From Saturnia japonica (lineage: Eukaryota > Arthropoda > Insecta > Lepidoptera > Saturniidae), in assembly GCA_033032175.1 (NCBI GenBank), contig CM065304.1:13702001-13766000 (forward strand): a stretch of DNA of 64,000 bases, read 5' to 3'. The notes under the pieces were generated by a model. The model saw only the letters and a program-made list of their open reading frames with translations, was not told the DNA's origin and searched no databases. Each line of letters begins with the position of its first letter. Within the stretch, counting starts at the first letter, position 1. Made by a program: the position numbers and the translations under genes. Below are positions 10,782-22,469 of the stretch, piece after piece.

Positions 10782-12880
10782 TTGGCAATACCGGATATTT
10801 TTTCTCTTGGAAGAGGATCATACCCAGCTGTGAACGGAAAAGAGTTGGTAATAATGATAATAATCAGTAGTGTCTATTTAGGGTACAATGGGTGCGGGTC
10901 ACTCGGGTGCCAGGTGTTGGGAGGCGCCGTAGGGTCCTCTGGACGATCTGCATTCGGAATTGTCAGCAAGGATACGAAGCACCAGGATAGCTTTTGCACC
11001 CAGGCGCTGCATGGATTAGAGACGTTTCTGTTAACAAATTCATCTAGTGTTGCTAACTAAATTTGCATAACTAACAAAGAAATTGTAGAACTTTGAACAC
11101 TTTTGTTTGTAAGTTTACGTTTTATCGATACGTTAATGATACTGGAAATATTGGCCACACTTGGTACTTTAATTTGATTTGAAATCAATACAATTGATAC
11201 GACAGGGCGCGTATCTATATATAATTTCTTCAAACGCCCTACATTAAAGAGCTTATTTAGAATTTACTATCAAAAAATGTAAATTGTAAGATTCGTGACA
11301 CATTACGATAAGTATTTCGCATGAAGGATAAAAAACATTGGATAGTGATGGTGTCATTACCTATTTGGTCTATGTATGAATACTGTGTACAATAAATTTC
11401 ATCGAAATAAAATATAAGGTACAATCATATTAGTATTATCTGTTTGCTTGTATTGCATTCGTGATCTTCATTAGTATAGAAGTTACCTCGAGAGATTTCA
11501 ATTAATAAAAGTTTAATAAGATCTTACAAAATTCAAATGGAGAAAAATTGTACTGGAACTAATAATTGAAATAAAAATATTTATGTGTGCACTGTTTGTG
11601 AATGACGTTTTTGACTACTAATTAATTATAAATTTAACAAAAAATTACTTATTATGAAATACGATTTGTCATCTTAAATATCGTTTAAATTATTTCAACA
11701 CAGTTTAGTATTTGTTAAAGATACTAGCAAAAACAATACATAACGACTAAGTATATGTAAACCAGCCTGGAGACGTGTATGCGTTTGTAGTAGTGTAATA
11801 CACACAGTGAATAAAACCGAAAACAACTAGTTTGCGCTGGCTAGTAGCTACCACGTGCCTCGCACTAACTACAAACGTACACTGTACACTACCTATACAT
11901 ATATATATATATAGACTACAAAGACAAACACATCTCCAAGCCAATTTGGCTGTACATACATAATATTCATTGTTATTATACAATAATGTTTTTGTAACTA
12001 GCTTATCAAAGAAATAATTTTTACGAAATATAACTGTTGAATTTGTTTATTAATAAATTGTTGATGATATCATCTGTCCTGCTGTGATCCAGCGTTTTAC
12101 ATCGCAAAACAGTCTGGATACAAATTGTTAAGCTAAACAAAGTCGCAAATAATATTTTTATAATGTTGAATTATACAACATATAATCGCTAAAGAGACCA
12201 TATTACTTGCCTAGATACTTTTATGAGAGAAGAGCTAAAGTAATTTTGCTAATCATAATAATTTTATGAAACGATATTTAAGCAAAATAAATTTATATAA
12301 TAAACGCCTTCACAGAAAAAGTGTTTGTCTATAATTACTGTTACTAGCTTGTAAGTCACTATTGCAATTGATAAATAACAAAGCAGTTTACATTATTTTT
12401 TAGATGTGTTAAATTTATGGTAAATGTCTATCGTATTTTGTCTAGAGATCTTCTAAGATAATTTGATCAACATCTTTACAAATATGATAGGTACATTGAT
12501 GGCATGCGAAGTTACATAGTACATGTAGAAAAAGAAATAGGCAAAAAATTTTTCCCCTGGATGATTAAAGCATTAAAATAGTCAGTTTAAAAAAAAGTTT
12601 TCAGCAGGTACATAAACCAAGATATCTGTAAAATATATTTTTTCTCACGTTTGTATTTTTTTGTAAAGTTACTAACAGTGCACCACTTTTTCGCCCGTGT
12701 TAAATGTAATTCGACCAACTCTGCACTTGAATTTACAACTGAATTGAACCTCAAGAGCATCGTCCTCATTAGTCATGCTTGTCATAGGCATTTCTTGGCC
12801 TTTAATAAATAATTTTTGATCGAAGTACCAAAGTTTATAAATATCATCTTGATAGCTGTCGCTTTTGTTTCGTGTCTCAG
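10782..12880. other. No recognisable gene; small GC-rich island
   Basis: A GC-rich patch at about 10880-11030 with a 92-codon open frame stands out against AT-rich flanks but shows no motif I recognise. It could be an old retroelement 3' piece. The rest, including an AT dinucleotide run near 11895-11912, has no supported feature. Confidence 0.35.
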
Positions 12881-12888
12881 TTACTTAT

Positions 12889-13200
12889 TTAAGCTGTTTG
12901 CGAAATGCATCTCTTAAATTTTGTATTTTTTACGAGAACTTCGTGATTCGCTGATTCTTGTACATAAATTGACTTTTCACTCTCTTCCAATCCAAAAATT
13001 ATTATGGTCTTCTCTATCTCCTCTAGGTTGTTAATTTTTTTCTTCAGTTTTTCATTTTCTTCATTGATAAGAGTTAATTTTTTCATTCATTTCATCCATT
13101 ATGTTTTTGTAAGAGATTCTGTTAGTTCAGCTGTCTGCTTCTGCATTTCTATCTTTATTTGATCAAATAGTAGATAATTAAAATTTTCCATCCATATTAT
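12889..13200 (-). pseudogene. LINE ORF1-like coiled-coil fragment
   Basis: Read on the minus strand, the sequence encodes a heptad-rich stretch with NEENEKLKKKINNLEE followed by KTIIIFGLEESEKS. This order, a coiled coil then an 'x-III-x-G-x-EE' motif, is typical of the N-terminal region of insect LINE proteins. The frame is broken upstream and downstream, so it is a fossil fragment. Function in a live element would be RNA binding. Confidence 0.6.
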
Positions 13201-14929
13201 ATGATCGAATTGCTTATTATTGTTCTAAGTGTTCTGCGTCACTTTATTAGATAAATCTTGACAAATATCCAAGAATCCAGACACACGGCAGTGTGGGAGC
13301 CAGGTCTGGATCGGGTGACACCAGCCAGCAGTGTGTATATTTACACGAACCGAACGAGGTGTTTTTGACCCCTCCATAAGTCAAAAAAATTTTATACACA
13401 CAGTTGAAATTTTGTATGTTTAATAAACCTCCCTCTAATACCTAGAATCCCAAATGTTACAAATAAACTTATTTATTTTTATCATCTTCTTACTTCTTAT
13501 CACTAACTTGGCAACTTTAATTGTCAATAAACATTTACGTTAATTTCTCCTCCTTTAGAGCCTATTTTTTCGATCATAATTTAATGACAATTGTATTAAG
13601 ACTTGCCAAGCTATTACTCCCATATCAATGAAAGTAAATTGTTTTCTGAATGATTTGAAGAACGAACATTCCTACAGCTATAATTAAAAGAACGGCTGTG
13701 AAACTTGGCACCCTTTAGATTTCAGATATTTTATTGGTGACAACGACTACCCCGAAAGTTTTAGTATCTGCCGGATTTGGCCCCTTTTTCATATTGTATG
13801 TTTTTATTGTGATATTATTTCTTCTTAGTCTTCCTTTACACTAACGTTGTTGCTTGCAAATTTGTTTATCCTAATAATTTCTCCAGAAAGTATACATACT
13901 TTTCGCAATTGTTATATACAACTGTAATCCCCGCGTTTTAGTCTTCAATCTGTTTTTTGTATGTAACTTTGGCGTGGTTTACGGATTTTTGTGTAACTTT
14001 GATCATTTTAACTTTTGAAAATTTATATTTTCAAATAATTATGGAGGCAGACAAGATATACAATCCTGTACTTATTAAAAAATTAAAGGGTCGTTGATGA
14101 GATACGTGCGCCGCATGCGCTCAAAGTTAAATTTTCCAGATTTTTGTTGATAACTCCGGGTTTTCTTCACCAATAGGAAAACTGAAATCACCTTATTACT
14201 CGCTTCACACCGCGAATTTTAATACTGCACTCAGGTATTCCCATGCACTTTTCCAATTCTTACAAACGGTGGAACTAGGAAACTGAACTAGTTGCGGCAC
14301 TTAAAAAACCTAATAGTAGCATACATTCAATTCAAATATAGAATGGATCTGATAGACAGACATGGATCTGCAATTATTTTTGAGTAGTTATGTATGGCCT
14401 GATTATTTCATTTTAGAAGATCTCTACTTTGTATGCATACAATGACATTACCGAGTAAAAAACATCGAGTCTATAAAACTACAAACTAATTAAATACAAC
14501 AACAAAAACACCAACCCTTCAATTAACTACAATTAATAAAATTATATTTACATGCTGATGAGGATACTACTGATCTTTACATAAATTAATAAACATATTT
14601 TAAAATTTAAAGTCATTGATGTCCTAGCTCTCTTACATAATGCTGATAAATACTAAATTGACACTTGAATAAACACAAAGTACTTATATTTGAAAAAAAA
14701 AAATTGTGTCTTACAATTACAACACATACCTTACGAAGAGATATAGTGATTTAATGAATATGTGAAATAGCACATTAACATCATAATAGCACCTACCTCT
14801 GAGAAGACTTCGCGTATGAGCAGTAAAGTCACGTGTGCGTATTTTCGCACAATGTTTAGAAAAACTAATTACCTACCGTCGTAATCACGGAACGACTTTT
14901 AATATCGTCTGGCTATGAGAAAAACTATG
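13201..14929. other. No recognisable gene
   Basis: AT-rich sequence without conserved coding, repeat pairs or RNA genes that I could support. Confidence 0.4.
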
Positions 14930-14931
14930 TA

Positions 14932-16232
14932 CAAGGTGTCCAGAAAGGGTATCGGGTATTTGTAAGTTCAATGAAACAAAAATTATTTGTATGCAATAAA
15001 AAAGTTTATTGTTTATTATTAGCATATGAATTGGAGAATTATTTGGAAACGATGATGTTATCCAAATGATGACCGTTACGTTGCTGGCACTCTTCTAAAC
15101 GGAAACGAAGATTGGCGATAACACGTTGACACATAGCTATCGATATTGCTGCCATTTCTGACCTGATGTTTTGTTTTAACTGGGTTAGATTCGTCGGATT
15201 GTTTTGATAAACCTTACTTTTAAGGTATCCCCATGCAAAATAGTCAAGCCGGCTAAGGTCGAGGCTTCTGGGAGGCCAGTTGATGTTACCCCTTCGCGAA
15301 ATGACTTTATTAGGGAATAATTCGTTAACAACTTCCATTGAGTCATTTGAGGTATGGCAAGTGGCCCCATCTTGCTGGAACCACGTTCTTGAGTTGAAAA
15401 CTGCAAACTCCTGCAACTCTGGGACCAAAAAATTTCGCAACATATCGCAATAACGGTCACTATTCACATTAATTGCTCGGCCTCGTTGATCTTCATGAAA
15501 ATAGGGACCAATTATGCCTTTAGCAGACATAGCGGCCCAAACAACGACCTTTGGGCTATGCAGGGGTCGTTCATGCTTTCGTCTCGGATTCTCCACTGCC
15601 CAGTACCGACAATTCTGCTTATTAACATGACCATTCAGGTGAAAATTTGCTTCGTCACTGAACAGTATATTGTTAAAGTTGTTAAATCGCTGCAGCATTT
15701 CGTTCGCAAAATTCAGTCGATTAGCATAGTCCGTATCCTACAATTATTGAACCAATTGAATTTTATAGGCTTTTAGATGTAAGTCTTTCTTTAAAATCGA
15801 ATGTAAAGACGATTTTTTGATGTTCAACGCTTGGCTTCGCTTTCGGATGGATAAAGACGGATTTTGACGAACCGACGCCTCAACTTCTTCAATTGTTTCT
15901 TCATCGCGAACTGAACGAGGACGACCAGAGTTTTGAATTTTAACTGTCGCACCTGTGTTCTCGAACATCCTGATCCATTTCCTAATGCTATCGTCACTTG
16001 GCGCGTGGCGTGTACGATATTCCGCACGATAGACGTTGAGCAGTCACTATTGAATCACCATTACGATAATACGCTCGCACGCAAAATGCGCGATGCGTCC
16101 CCGAGTACTGTTCCATCGTGACTAAAACTCCACAAAATGGCGGACGCCACGAACCCCTCCCCGCAGCCTTTAGACGCCCCGTTTCGAATATGGCGCGAAA
16201 ACAAATACCAGATACCCTTTCTGGACACCTTG
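14932..16232 (-). mobile_element. Complete DD41D mariner element (1,301 bp)
   Basis: Both 31-bp termini are present: the left begins CAAGGTGTCCAGAAAGGG (14932-14962) and the right is its complement ending CTTTCTGGACACCTTG (16202-16232), with one mismatch (CGGG versus CTGG). TA flanks both sides (14930-14931 and 16233-16234). It carries one transposase gene on the minus strand with a non-coding leader of about 115 bases. It is structurally full length but coding-dead. Confidence 0.96.
15039..16116 (-). pseudogene. DD41D mariner transposase, inactivated
   Basis: The start codon is at 16116-16114 (MEQYSGTHRAFCV) and the stop lies at 15039. The N-terminal helix-turn-helix region includes a GRPRSVRDEE AT-hook-like GRPR linker. 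The catalytic triad is FSDEANF, QQDGATCHTS and LDYFAWGYLK, spaced DD41D. Three lesions are visible: a one-base frame change near 16036 in the N-terminal HTH, and two in-frame stops about 15739-15746, just after YKIQLVQ. Relative to the copy at 3-614 it also has Pro-to-Leu and Pro-to-Arg changes around the third Asp. It cannot make a full transposase. Confidence 0.93.
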
Positions 16233-17387
16233 TATAAAGTCAGTAGAGAGTGTCTAAAAAAATACTTTATGAAATAGCCATAGACGTAGAAAACAAGTGA
16301 AGATGTAAATAATCTTTTGTTAAAAAATGTTATGCAAGTTTTAAATCACTTTCAAGTTGAGTAATTCAATAATTTTTATTAAAAAACTTTCACATTGAAC
16401 GTTCAGTATAATACAATAGAACATTATGCTGTAAGCCGCAGAGCATCATTTCAGTTGTGACATGTGTCGGTTGCCGGTTGCTTGTTTTTTTGCGGCAAAC
16501 CCGCCGTGTTAGACAACCACCTACTGGGTGTCGGCATAGTGTTGTAGGAAGGAACCTTAATAAAGTATTCTTGCTCGTACAGGTTTCATTGTAATACTCG
16601 ATAGAGCCTGGATAATGTTATGCACGTCGACTACTCGAGGTTTATTGTATTAATTATTTTAAAAAACTTTTACATTAATACACCGCTGTGTATTATCATG
16701 TGATTTTATCACTAAATTTGAACCGTGCCTTCATTATAACTAAACACCGCAAAACATCTATCTATATAGTTGAACCGGAGATGTCTACCTCATTTGAAAT
16801 GTCATAATATCATTGTATGCATAATAGGTACAAAACGCCGACTACTATACGTATTTTGAATACTAGCTGCATTAGGCTAATTATACAAAGTATTATTTAT
16901 ACGACGACTTTATTAGCAATGCTTCATATATCTCTAAACAGAATGAAGTTGTTCTAGTTAGTTCATACTAACTAATAGCCATTCACGAAATTATACCAGA
17001 GGCTTTATTGTGAGTACAATCAACTAAACGAATACTAAAATAAAATGTTGTTAAAAGTAACGAAAATTAACGAATAGAAACCTCGCTTATGTAAAGTTTT
17101 GTAATTTTCTAACTATTATAGTATTTATATATCACTTCTCTTTGAGTCAATATGTTGTCTAAACGTTTTTAGAGTATTTCTATGTACCTACCTATGAACT
17201 AGTATTCGTATCTGTTACTCTAAGTAATAGAGCAGACACCTCTAATATTATCAGTAGGTAAGGTGTTTTCGGTCTGAACTTTGATTAAAATTATTCAAAA
17301 ATCGCTTCATAATACAAACTGCCAAGAACGCCAATTCATGTAATATTCAATTATTTTACGTTAAAACCATAAAATGTATATATTAAA
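16233..17387. other. No recognisable gene
   Basis: AT-rich spacer between the mariner and a Helitron. A GC-richer patch at 16435-16560 has no identifiable match. Confidence 0.4.
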
Positions 17388-18113
17388 CTAGCTGTGCTCC
17401 GCGGTTTCACCCGCATATAATTTAGAAGAAATCACTATTTGATGATTTATAATACTTCAATAAAGACAATATTTTTATCGGGCTGCCAGATGGTCACATC
17501 GCGGCATCGCACGGCTCGTTCGCGCCGCGAACTACTATAAACCTAGACCCGAGCCGAGTGTTGAACTTCGCGGCTGAGTGCCCTAAGCGCTCGCCCCCAA
17601 GTCCGGTGAAGCTGTAAAAGCCGCAGACCTAAGGCTAACAGTGTAGTCAGTTCTAAAAATTAAGTAACTTTTGTTCGTAAGGATTAATATGCCATGCTTA
17701 AAAATAATGCTCATAAATTAATATTTAATCCTCAACAAAAAAAAAATTGCAAAATGCCCTATTGTGGCTTATGTATAAGAGGTAGATACATGCTACTGCT
17801 GACTATTTCTATATATACTAATGGCCAATTTTTTTGTAAAATATTGTATTGGCGTGACATTAACCATTAAGCCAGCGCATGCGGCTAAAGCAGTTCGCGA
17901 GGGCTTCAACTTCCGTCTTACGTAACAAAAAATCAATATTTAAGGCTCGCTAGAATCTGTAGCCTAATGTTATATATTCTATACAATTCCTCGTGAGTCT
18001 GGCTATCATATAAAAAAAGAATTTTTCGAATCTGACTGGTAGTTCCAGAGATTAGCGTGTTTAAACAAACAAACAAGAAACTTTTCCGCTTTATTGTATT
18101 ATTAGTATATAGA
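17388..18113 (-). mobile_element. Non-autonomous Helitron, family H1 copy 2, with a LINE insert
   Basis: In reverse orientation it starts TCTATATACTAATA (18113) and ends GGAGCACAGCTAG (17388). It shares the GTTTGTTTAAACACGCTAAT block, the CCTATTGTGGCTTATGTAT block and the CGGGTGAAACCGC block with the copies at 8688-9313 and 61963-62668. A LINE 3' tail at about 17477-17680 interrupts it. No protein is encoded. Confidence 0.72.
17477..17682 (+). mobile_element. Jockey-like LINE 3' tail (5' truncated)
   Basis: This shares CGGCTGAGTGCCCTAAGCGC, CAAGTCCGGTGAAGCTGTAA and AAGGCTAACAGTGTAGTCAG with the tails at 29497-29875 and 42630-43013, and ends in a short A-rich run. Only the last part of the 3' UTR is present. 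Confidence 0.82.
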
Positions 18114-18404
18114 CTTTATATGTTTTTTTTTTAAATATGGTATCTAAATTTAATATGGCATAATTTATAACCAAAATGTTCTAGTCCTTACCATTTCAAA
18201 TTTCGAACTCTACGTCCCTATGAGGCCGTGTCCTAAAAGTGCATAACCTCTTTAAGCTTAGAAACCTTCAAATGAGGTACTAATATAGTACGGTGACTTT
18301 CAAAACATTCTAATTTTAAAGAGCATTTGCTTGTTTGTTTTTAAGTGAGATCAACATTTTTTGAATAAAATCGGATTGAGTTTTCAAACATATGTTAAAA
18401 TAAA

Positions 18405-18783
18405 ATGTAATTTAAATCAAAAGCACTAAGGAATGTTGATATCAACTTCGAAGCAAATCACCGCCAAAATAACTCTCTACCCCTTTATAACCCTATCATG
18501 GGATGAATTTCAAGAAAATACGAAACACGTCTTCCATCATTTCTGTTAAAATAGGTTTATGCAAAATTTGAGGTAGATTGGACCAAAGAATCACGTTGTC
18601 CCATACAAACTTTGCTCCCCTTTTTCACCCCCTAAGGGGGTAGAATTTCGGAAAAACCTTTCTTATCGGATTCCTACGTCATACAAAGAATACACCCTCC
18701 AAGTTTCATGTCTCTACGATTAGCGGTTTAGGCTGTGCGTTGATCCGTCAGTCATTCAAAACAAAGCATTTTATACGTATAGA
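18405..18783 (-). repeat. Helitron-like interspersed repeat, second family
   Basis: The block with CTCCCCTTTTTCACCCCCTA, TCCTACGTCATACAAAGAAT and TTTAGGCTGTGCGTTGATCC, ending at ATACGTATAGA, has the layout of a very common lepidopteran repeat; on the minus strand it would begin TCTATACGT. The left end is not defined. Confidence 0.55.
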
Positions 18784-19474
18784 TTAATATACTAATTTGG
18801 AGTATATATTAATTTTATGGTTTAAACGTACTGTGCCTTTGTCTTACCGAAGGTGCGATATGATACACTCGCATGACATGATCGTTTTGTTGAACGTTGT
18901 ATTGTAAAGAACGATACATGGAAATACTCAACTTTTACGATTTACTGTATATTGATTGAAATAGAAATTAATGTAACTCGCTATTTTACCATATCAGTTA
19001 GTCGTTTTTCGTACTTTATTTGTTGTAGTTTGATGTGTTTCTCTTTCCAAAAGTGTCAGTCAAACTTCAAGTGTTGTTTTATAAATTATAATTTATATCA
19101 ACCTATGCTATATTCATCATAAGAAGGCTTGCATGGCATAATCCACAGAACGTAAATTGTTACGTCGTGCAAAGTATAACATACCTAACCTAAAAACAAG
19201 CATTTCGAATATTAATTATCATTAAACATATTAATTGATATTGATGAACGATTTAAAAACATTTTTCACGACAAAATCTTAAATAACTTCATCTATACAA
19301 TAATTTTTGTGAATGTTCCTATTCTTATTCATACCAAGTGCAGCGTTACTTTCTATGTTACTTAACACTAAAATAAACCAAAATAATAAAACCAAGGAAT
19401 CGAAAATTAATTTCTCGAATCTAAAATTAATCGAACACCGTATATTACCGCAATACTCTTTAATCCTGGACAAC
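18784..19474. other. No recognisable gene
   Basis: AT-rich spacer with no supported feature. Confidence 0.35.
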
Positions 19475-20505
19475 TACATATCAACACACCCGTATAGCCC
19501 GGAACAGAGCCGCGATGGTCCTTGGCCGCTTGCACCCCTTGCTATGCTGGACTAGCAAAATGTCCTTGAGACTCAAGCTTACACTATAAGACATGTGTCC
19601 GCCCGATTATAACTTATAGCTGCGCCGCACTTATTGCAAAGAATTGAAACCACATTCTTACGTCATTTAGTCAATGCCCTATTGTTCGTTCGGAATATAG
19701 ACCTCCATAGAAATATAGAACTTCCTTCGATCGAATCGTACGTTAAAGTCCCTTGCGAGTTCATATTTTGACATCGCGTCGAATAATACGAACCTGTTGG
19801 TGAAAGCCGCTGACACTTACATTTCAGTCCCCGATGCCCCCCGAATAAAAAGCCAGTCGCGGAACATCTTTACCGATCCCGATGACGAAATCGAACACGT
19901 ACTACACGACCGTCTCTATAAACCAAGTGTACTCGCGCCCACGCCCGCGAAACTACAGTTCCCTCCGCAGGGGTCAGGCGCTGAACTTTCTTCCACACAC
20001 CCGCCACGTCCAAGCTCTCCTACTATAACGCAAGTCTATGTCCGTTCCCTCGGTGTGGAGCCCTTGAGTCTAGCGACACTGCACTTGCAATCACTAGCTA
20101 CCAATAGACACCATTACACTACACCCCCACAGTCGTGCATACCACACAAGTACATAGATTATGTAATGGACCTTTTTTTCTTTAGACAAAAATTGACAGA
20201 TCACTAAATACATATATACATACATGTTCCTTCCTTCCTCTTAGGAGACAGGAACATATATAAGGTGTGTGTAAGTTTAGCTCGATTTTCTACGGATAGG
20301 GAATTAGCTAGTTCGCGGCTTAATTGCATTTACGGCAACAACCCAAGCCGAAGTTCAAGCACTTTGGCACCCTTGAGCATATTGCCACGCTTTTGCAGCT
20401 GAGTGCCTCAAGCGCTTGCCCTCAAGCCACGGTTAAGCTGTAAAAGCCGTCTGAAGCTGCAGGGCACTTATGGCTAACAGTATAGTCAGTTGTAAAAAAA
20501 ACCCA
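19475..20505 (+). mobile_element. Jockey-like LINE, degraded 3' third
   Basis: The sequence parallels the LINE at 41860-43013: a region like AAAATGTCTACGAGACACAAGC, then the extreme C-terminus of ORF2 (19797-20205, RNIFTDPDDEIE matching RNIFTDPHDQIE), then the TTTTTTTCTTT tract, the 3' UTR and a short A-run after GTATAGTCAGTTG. Divergence from the other copy and several frame breaks show it is older. No reverse transcriptase core is preserved. Confidence 0.75.
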
Positions 20506-20849
20506 GATACAAAGTATTTTTAGTGTAAAGTCTGAACCGGCTGGTATGTACTTACTACTTCTAATCGCATTACGCAGTTTTAAAAAGTTAGAATAAAATA
20601 ATATGCAGTGAAATTTATACCTAATTTAATGTGTATTGAACTGCATTTTTGGGTATTAAGGAAAAAGTTTTTTTTTGGAAGTAAAATGTATTTTTAATTT
20701 TTGAAAGTCTAGTTTCACAAACATTTTTCTTAATATCCAAAAATGTAAGCCTTCGTAGGATGAACCAAGTATAAGCTAAATACTTCTATTACATAATTAA
20801 AGACTTAGTTTTTTGATCGGTTTCCGATGCGCTACAACTAGATACCGCG

Positions 20850-21005
20850 CTACCTACAAACAATAGCTCCTAGAATATGGCAACTTCATTAACTTCATAT
20901 CGTAGTGTGAAGTGACTATTTGAAATGTGCGTGAACAAAATAGTATTGTGAACTTCTAAATTTTACCCTATTAATAGGAAAAATCTTTTATACAAACAAA
21001 TAAGC
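20850..21005 (+). repeat. Interspersed repeat, copy 2 of an inverted pair
   Basis: Complementary to 4540-4700 (shared GCTACCTACAAACAATAG and CCCTATTAATAGGAAAAAT). Copies are diverged by small indels, so they are old. It contains no coding sequence. Confidence 0.75.
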
Positions 21006-21289
21006 AAATAAATATTATGATTGTAGCTTAAAAATAAGTAAATAACGGATTTTAAATGTTTAAAATAATTAGAAATACCCATTCTCTCTAAATTTTCTAC
21101 GATTGATGTCGTTGTTTGGTGTTTTCGCTATCAAGATTTTTATTAAATTGCACTAAACAGACATACCATAAAGCATTATTATTCACTGGATATTAACGGT
21201 TTATAAAAATAAAGTTATTAATTAAAATTAGCTTTTCATAAATTACGGTTAACATTTATAATGATTTTATTGCTGTATTCTCAAACACT

Positions 21290-21406
21290 ATACCGGTCAA
21301 ATACCGTCAGGTGAGATTGAAGTGAGGGTAGGATTTTATTTAGGTGCTGTTAATCATGTGTTTATCACGAAATATACCTCGCGAACAAAGTCGTGGGCAC
21401 AGCTAG
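21290..21406 (+). mobile_element. Helitron 3' end fragment
   Basis: Ends CAAAGTCGTGGGCACAGCTAG and resembles the fragment at 63740-63864 (AACGAAGTAGCGGGCACAGC). Only the 3' terminal part is present. Confidence 0.55.
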
Positions 21407-21429
21407 CATAAAAATATAATTCAATAGTA

Positions 21430-21645
21430 GTATTGTTTTTACATAGTTTCGCTACGCATACTGGCATCATCTTTGGATTATTTCATAAAATACGCTGCTT
21501 TTCAACGTGAGGGTTGTTGGAATGACTGACTTGATCACGCCTATTTCGGCGTGGTTTTGATAGCTGATTTTTTAGAATATGCCGACGGCATCTAGTTGTA
21601 CCGCCAGCGAAAACCAATCATTAATCTACTTATATATACTTATTA
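21430..21645 (+). repeat. Interspersed repeat R3, copy 1
   Basis: This shares CGCATACTGGCAT, TTATTTCATAAAATAC, TTGTTGGAATGAC and GACTTGATCA with 55386-55645 (same strand) and 59105-59365 (opposite strand). Non-coding, about 215-260 bp, with no obvious terminal repeats. Its class is unknown to me. Confidence 0.75.
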
Positions 21646-22039
21646 CTTATAGACAACAAATTTGGATTTGCATCATAAAACTTAAAATTGAGTACTTTAT
21701 ATCTATCATTATGATCATGTAAGTTGTAGACAACATATTGAATACTAAAAACGCGGTGAACGAAATGATGTATGAGAGAGAGAGGTGAAGTGATTTATGA
21801 AAACTTGTTAACGTTTATGACCACCGTTAAATTTATATTGTAAGATAACAATACGTACATTATAAGGTGTTATAAAACATATCAACAAGTTATTGTTAAA
21901 AAATAGAACTACATTGAATAAACGTTTTACATATTATCAAAACACTAATGCGTGCCTACATTATTATTTGACTTTAATGTGTGTTGACATTCTGTGTATT
22001 ATAATAACACATCACATGTGCGACATACGTATTACTTAA

Positions 22040-22466
22040 GAGCCACCTCCACGAGTGAGTGTATCGCGGCTATATTATCGTCCTACCATTTCATTTTATA
22101 ACAACTCTATGAACGTGTCTCCACACGGCTATGCCACTCATCGCATACTATGTATATAATGTCACTACATTGACGAGGAAAACGCAGACGCGACCTACTC
22201 GCAGCGAGCTCGCCGCAAACGTAAAGGATCTCGCCCCACTAACACCCGCGCCGCTCAGCGCGTGCCACTTTTTAACACTACTGAATTCCGCTCTTGCTTA
22301 TCACTGACTGAGCTTCTTTTTAACATAACTGTTCAACGAGTTGTTGCGGACATACGACAATCCGTCGTAACTCGAGGCGAGTTGTTGCGATTCGCGAGGA
22401 TACGCAGACGAAAAAATAATCGTCTCGTGGCGAAACACTTGCTCGTGGAGTGGAGTGGAGGTGGCC
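22040..22466. mobile_element. Harbinger-like MITE, copy 2 (larger variant)
   Basis: The left end GAGCCACCTCCACGAGTGAG and the right end, complement of GGCCACCTCCACTCC, form inverted termini, flanked by TAA on the left and TTA on the right. The interior is GC-rich, with TTATAACAACTCTATGAACG shared with the MITE at 4819-5090 in opposite orientation. A 71-codon open frame inside is incidental. Confidence 0.7.
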
Positions 22467-22469
22467 TTA

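Noticed and set aside
11747..11983. Minus-strand 78-codon gene
   Set aside because: Contains an AT-repeat-coded Ile/Tyr run and no domain; no splice or promoter support.
19797..20207. Independent 136-residue host protein
   Set aside because: The sequence aligns with the C-terminus and 3' region of the jockey-like LINE at 42230-42640.
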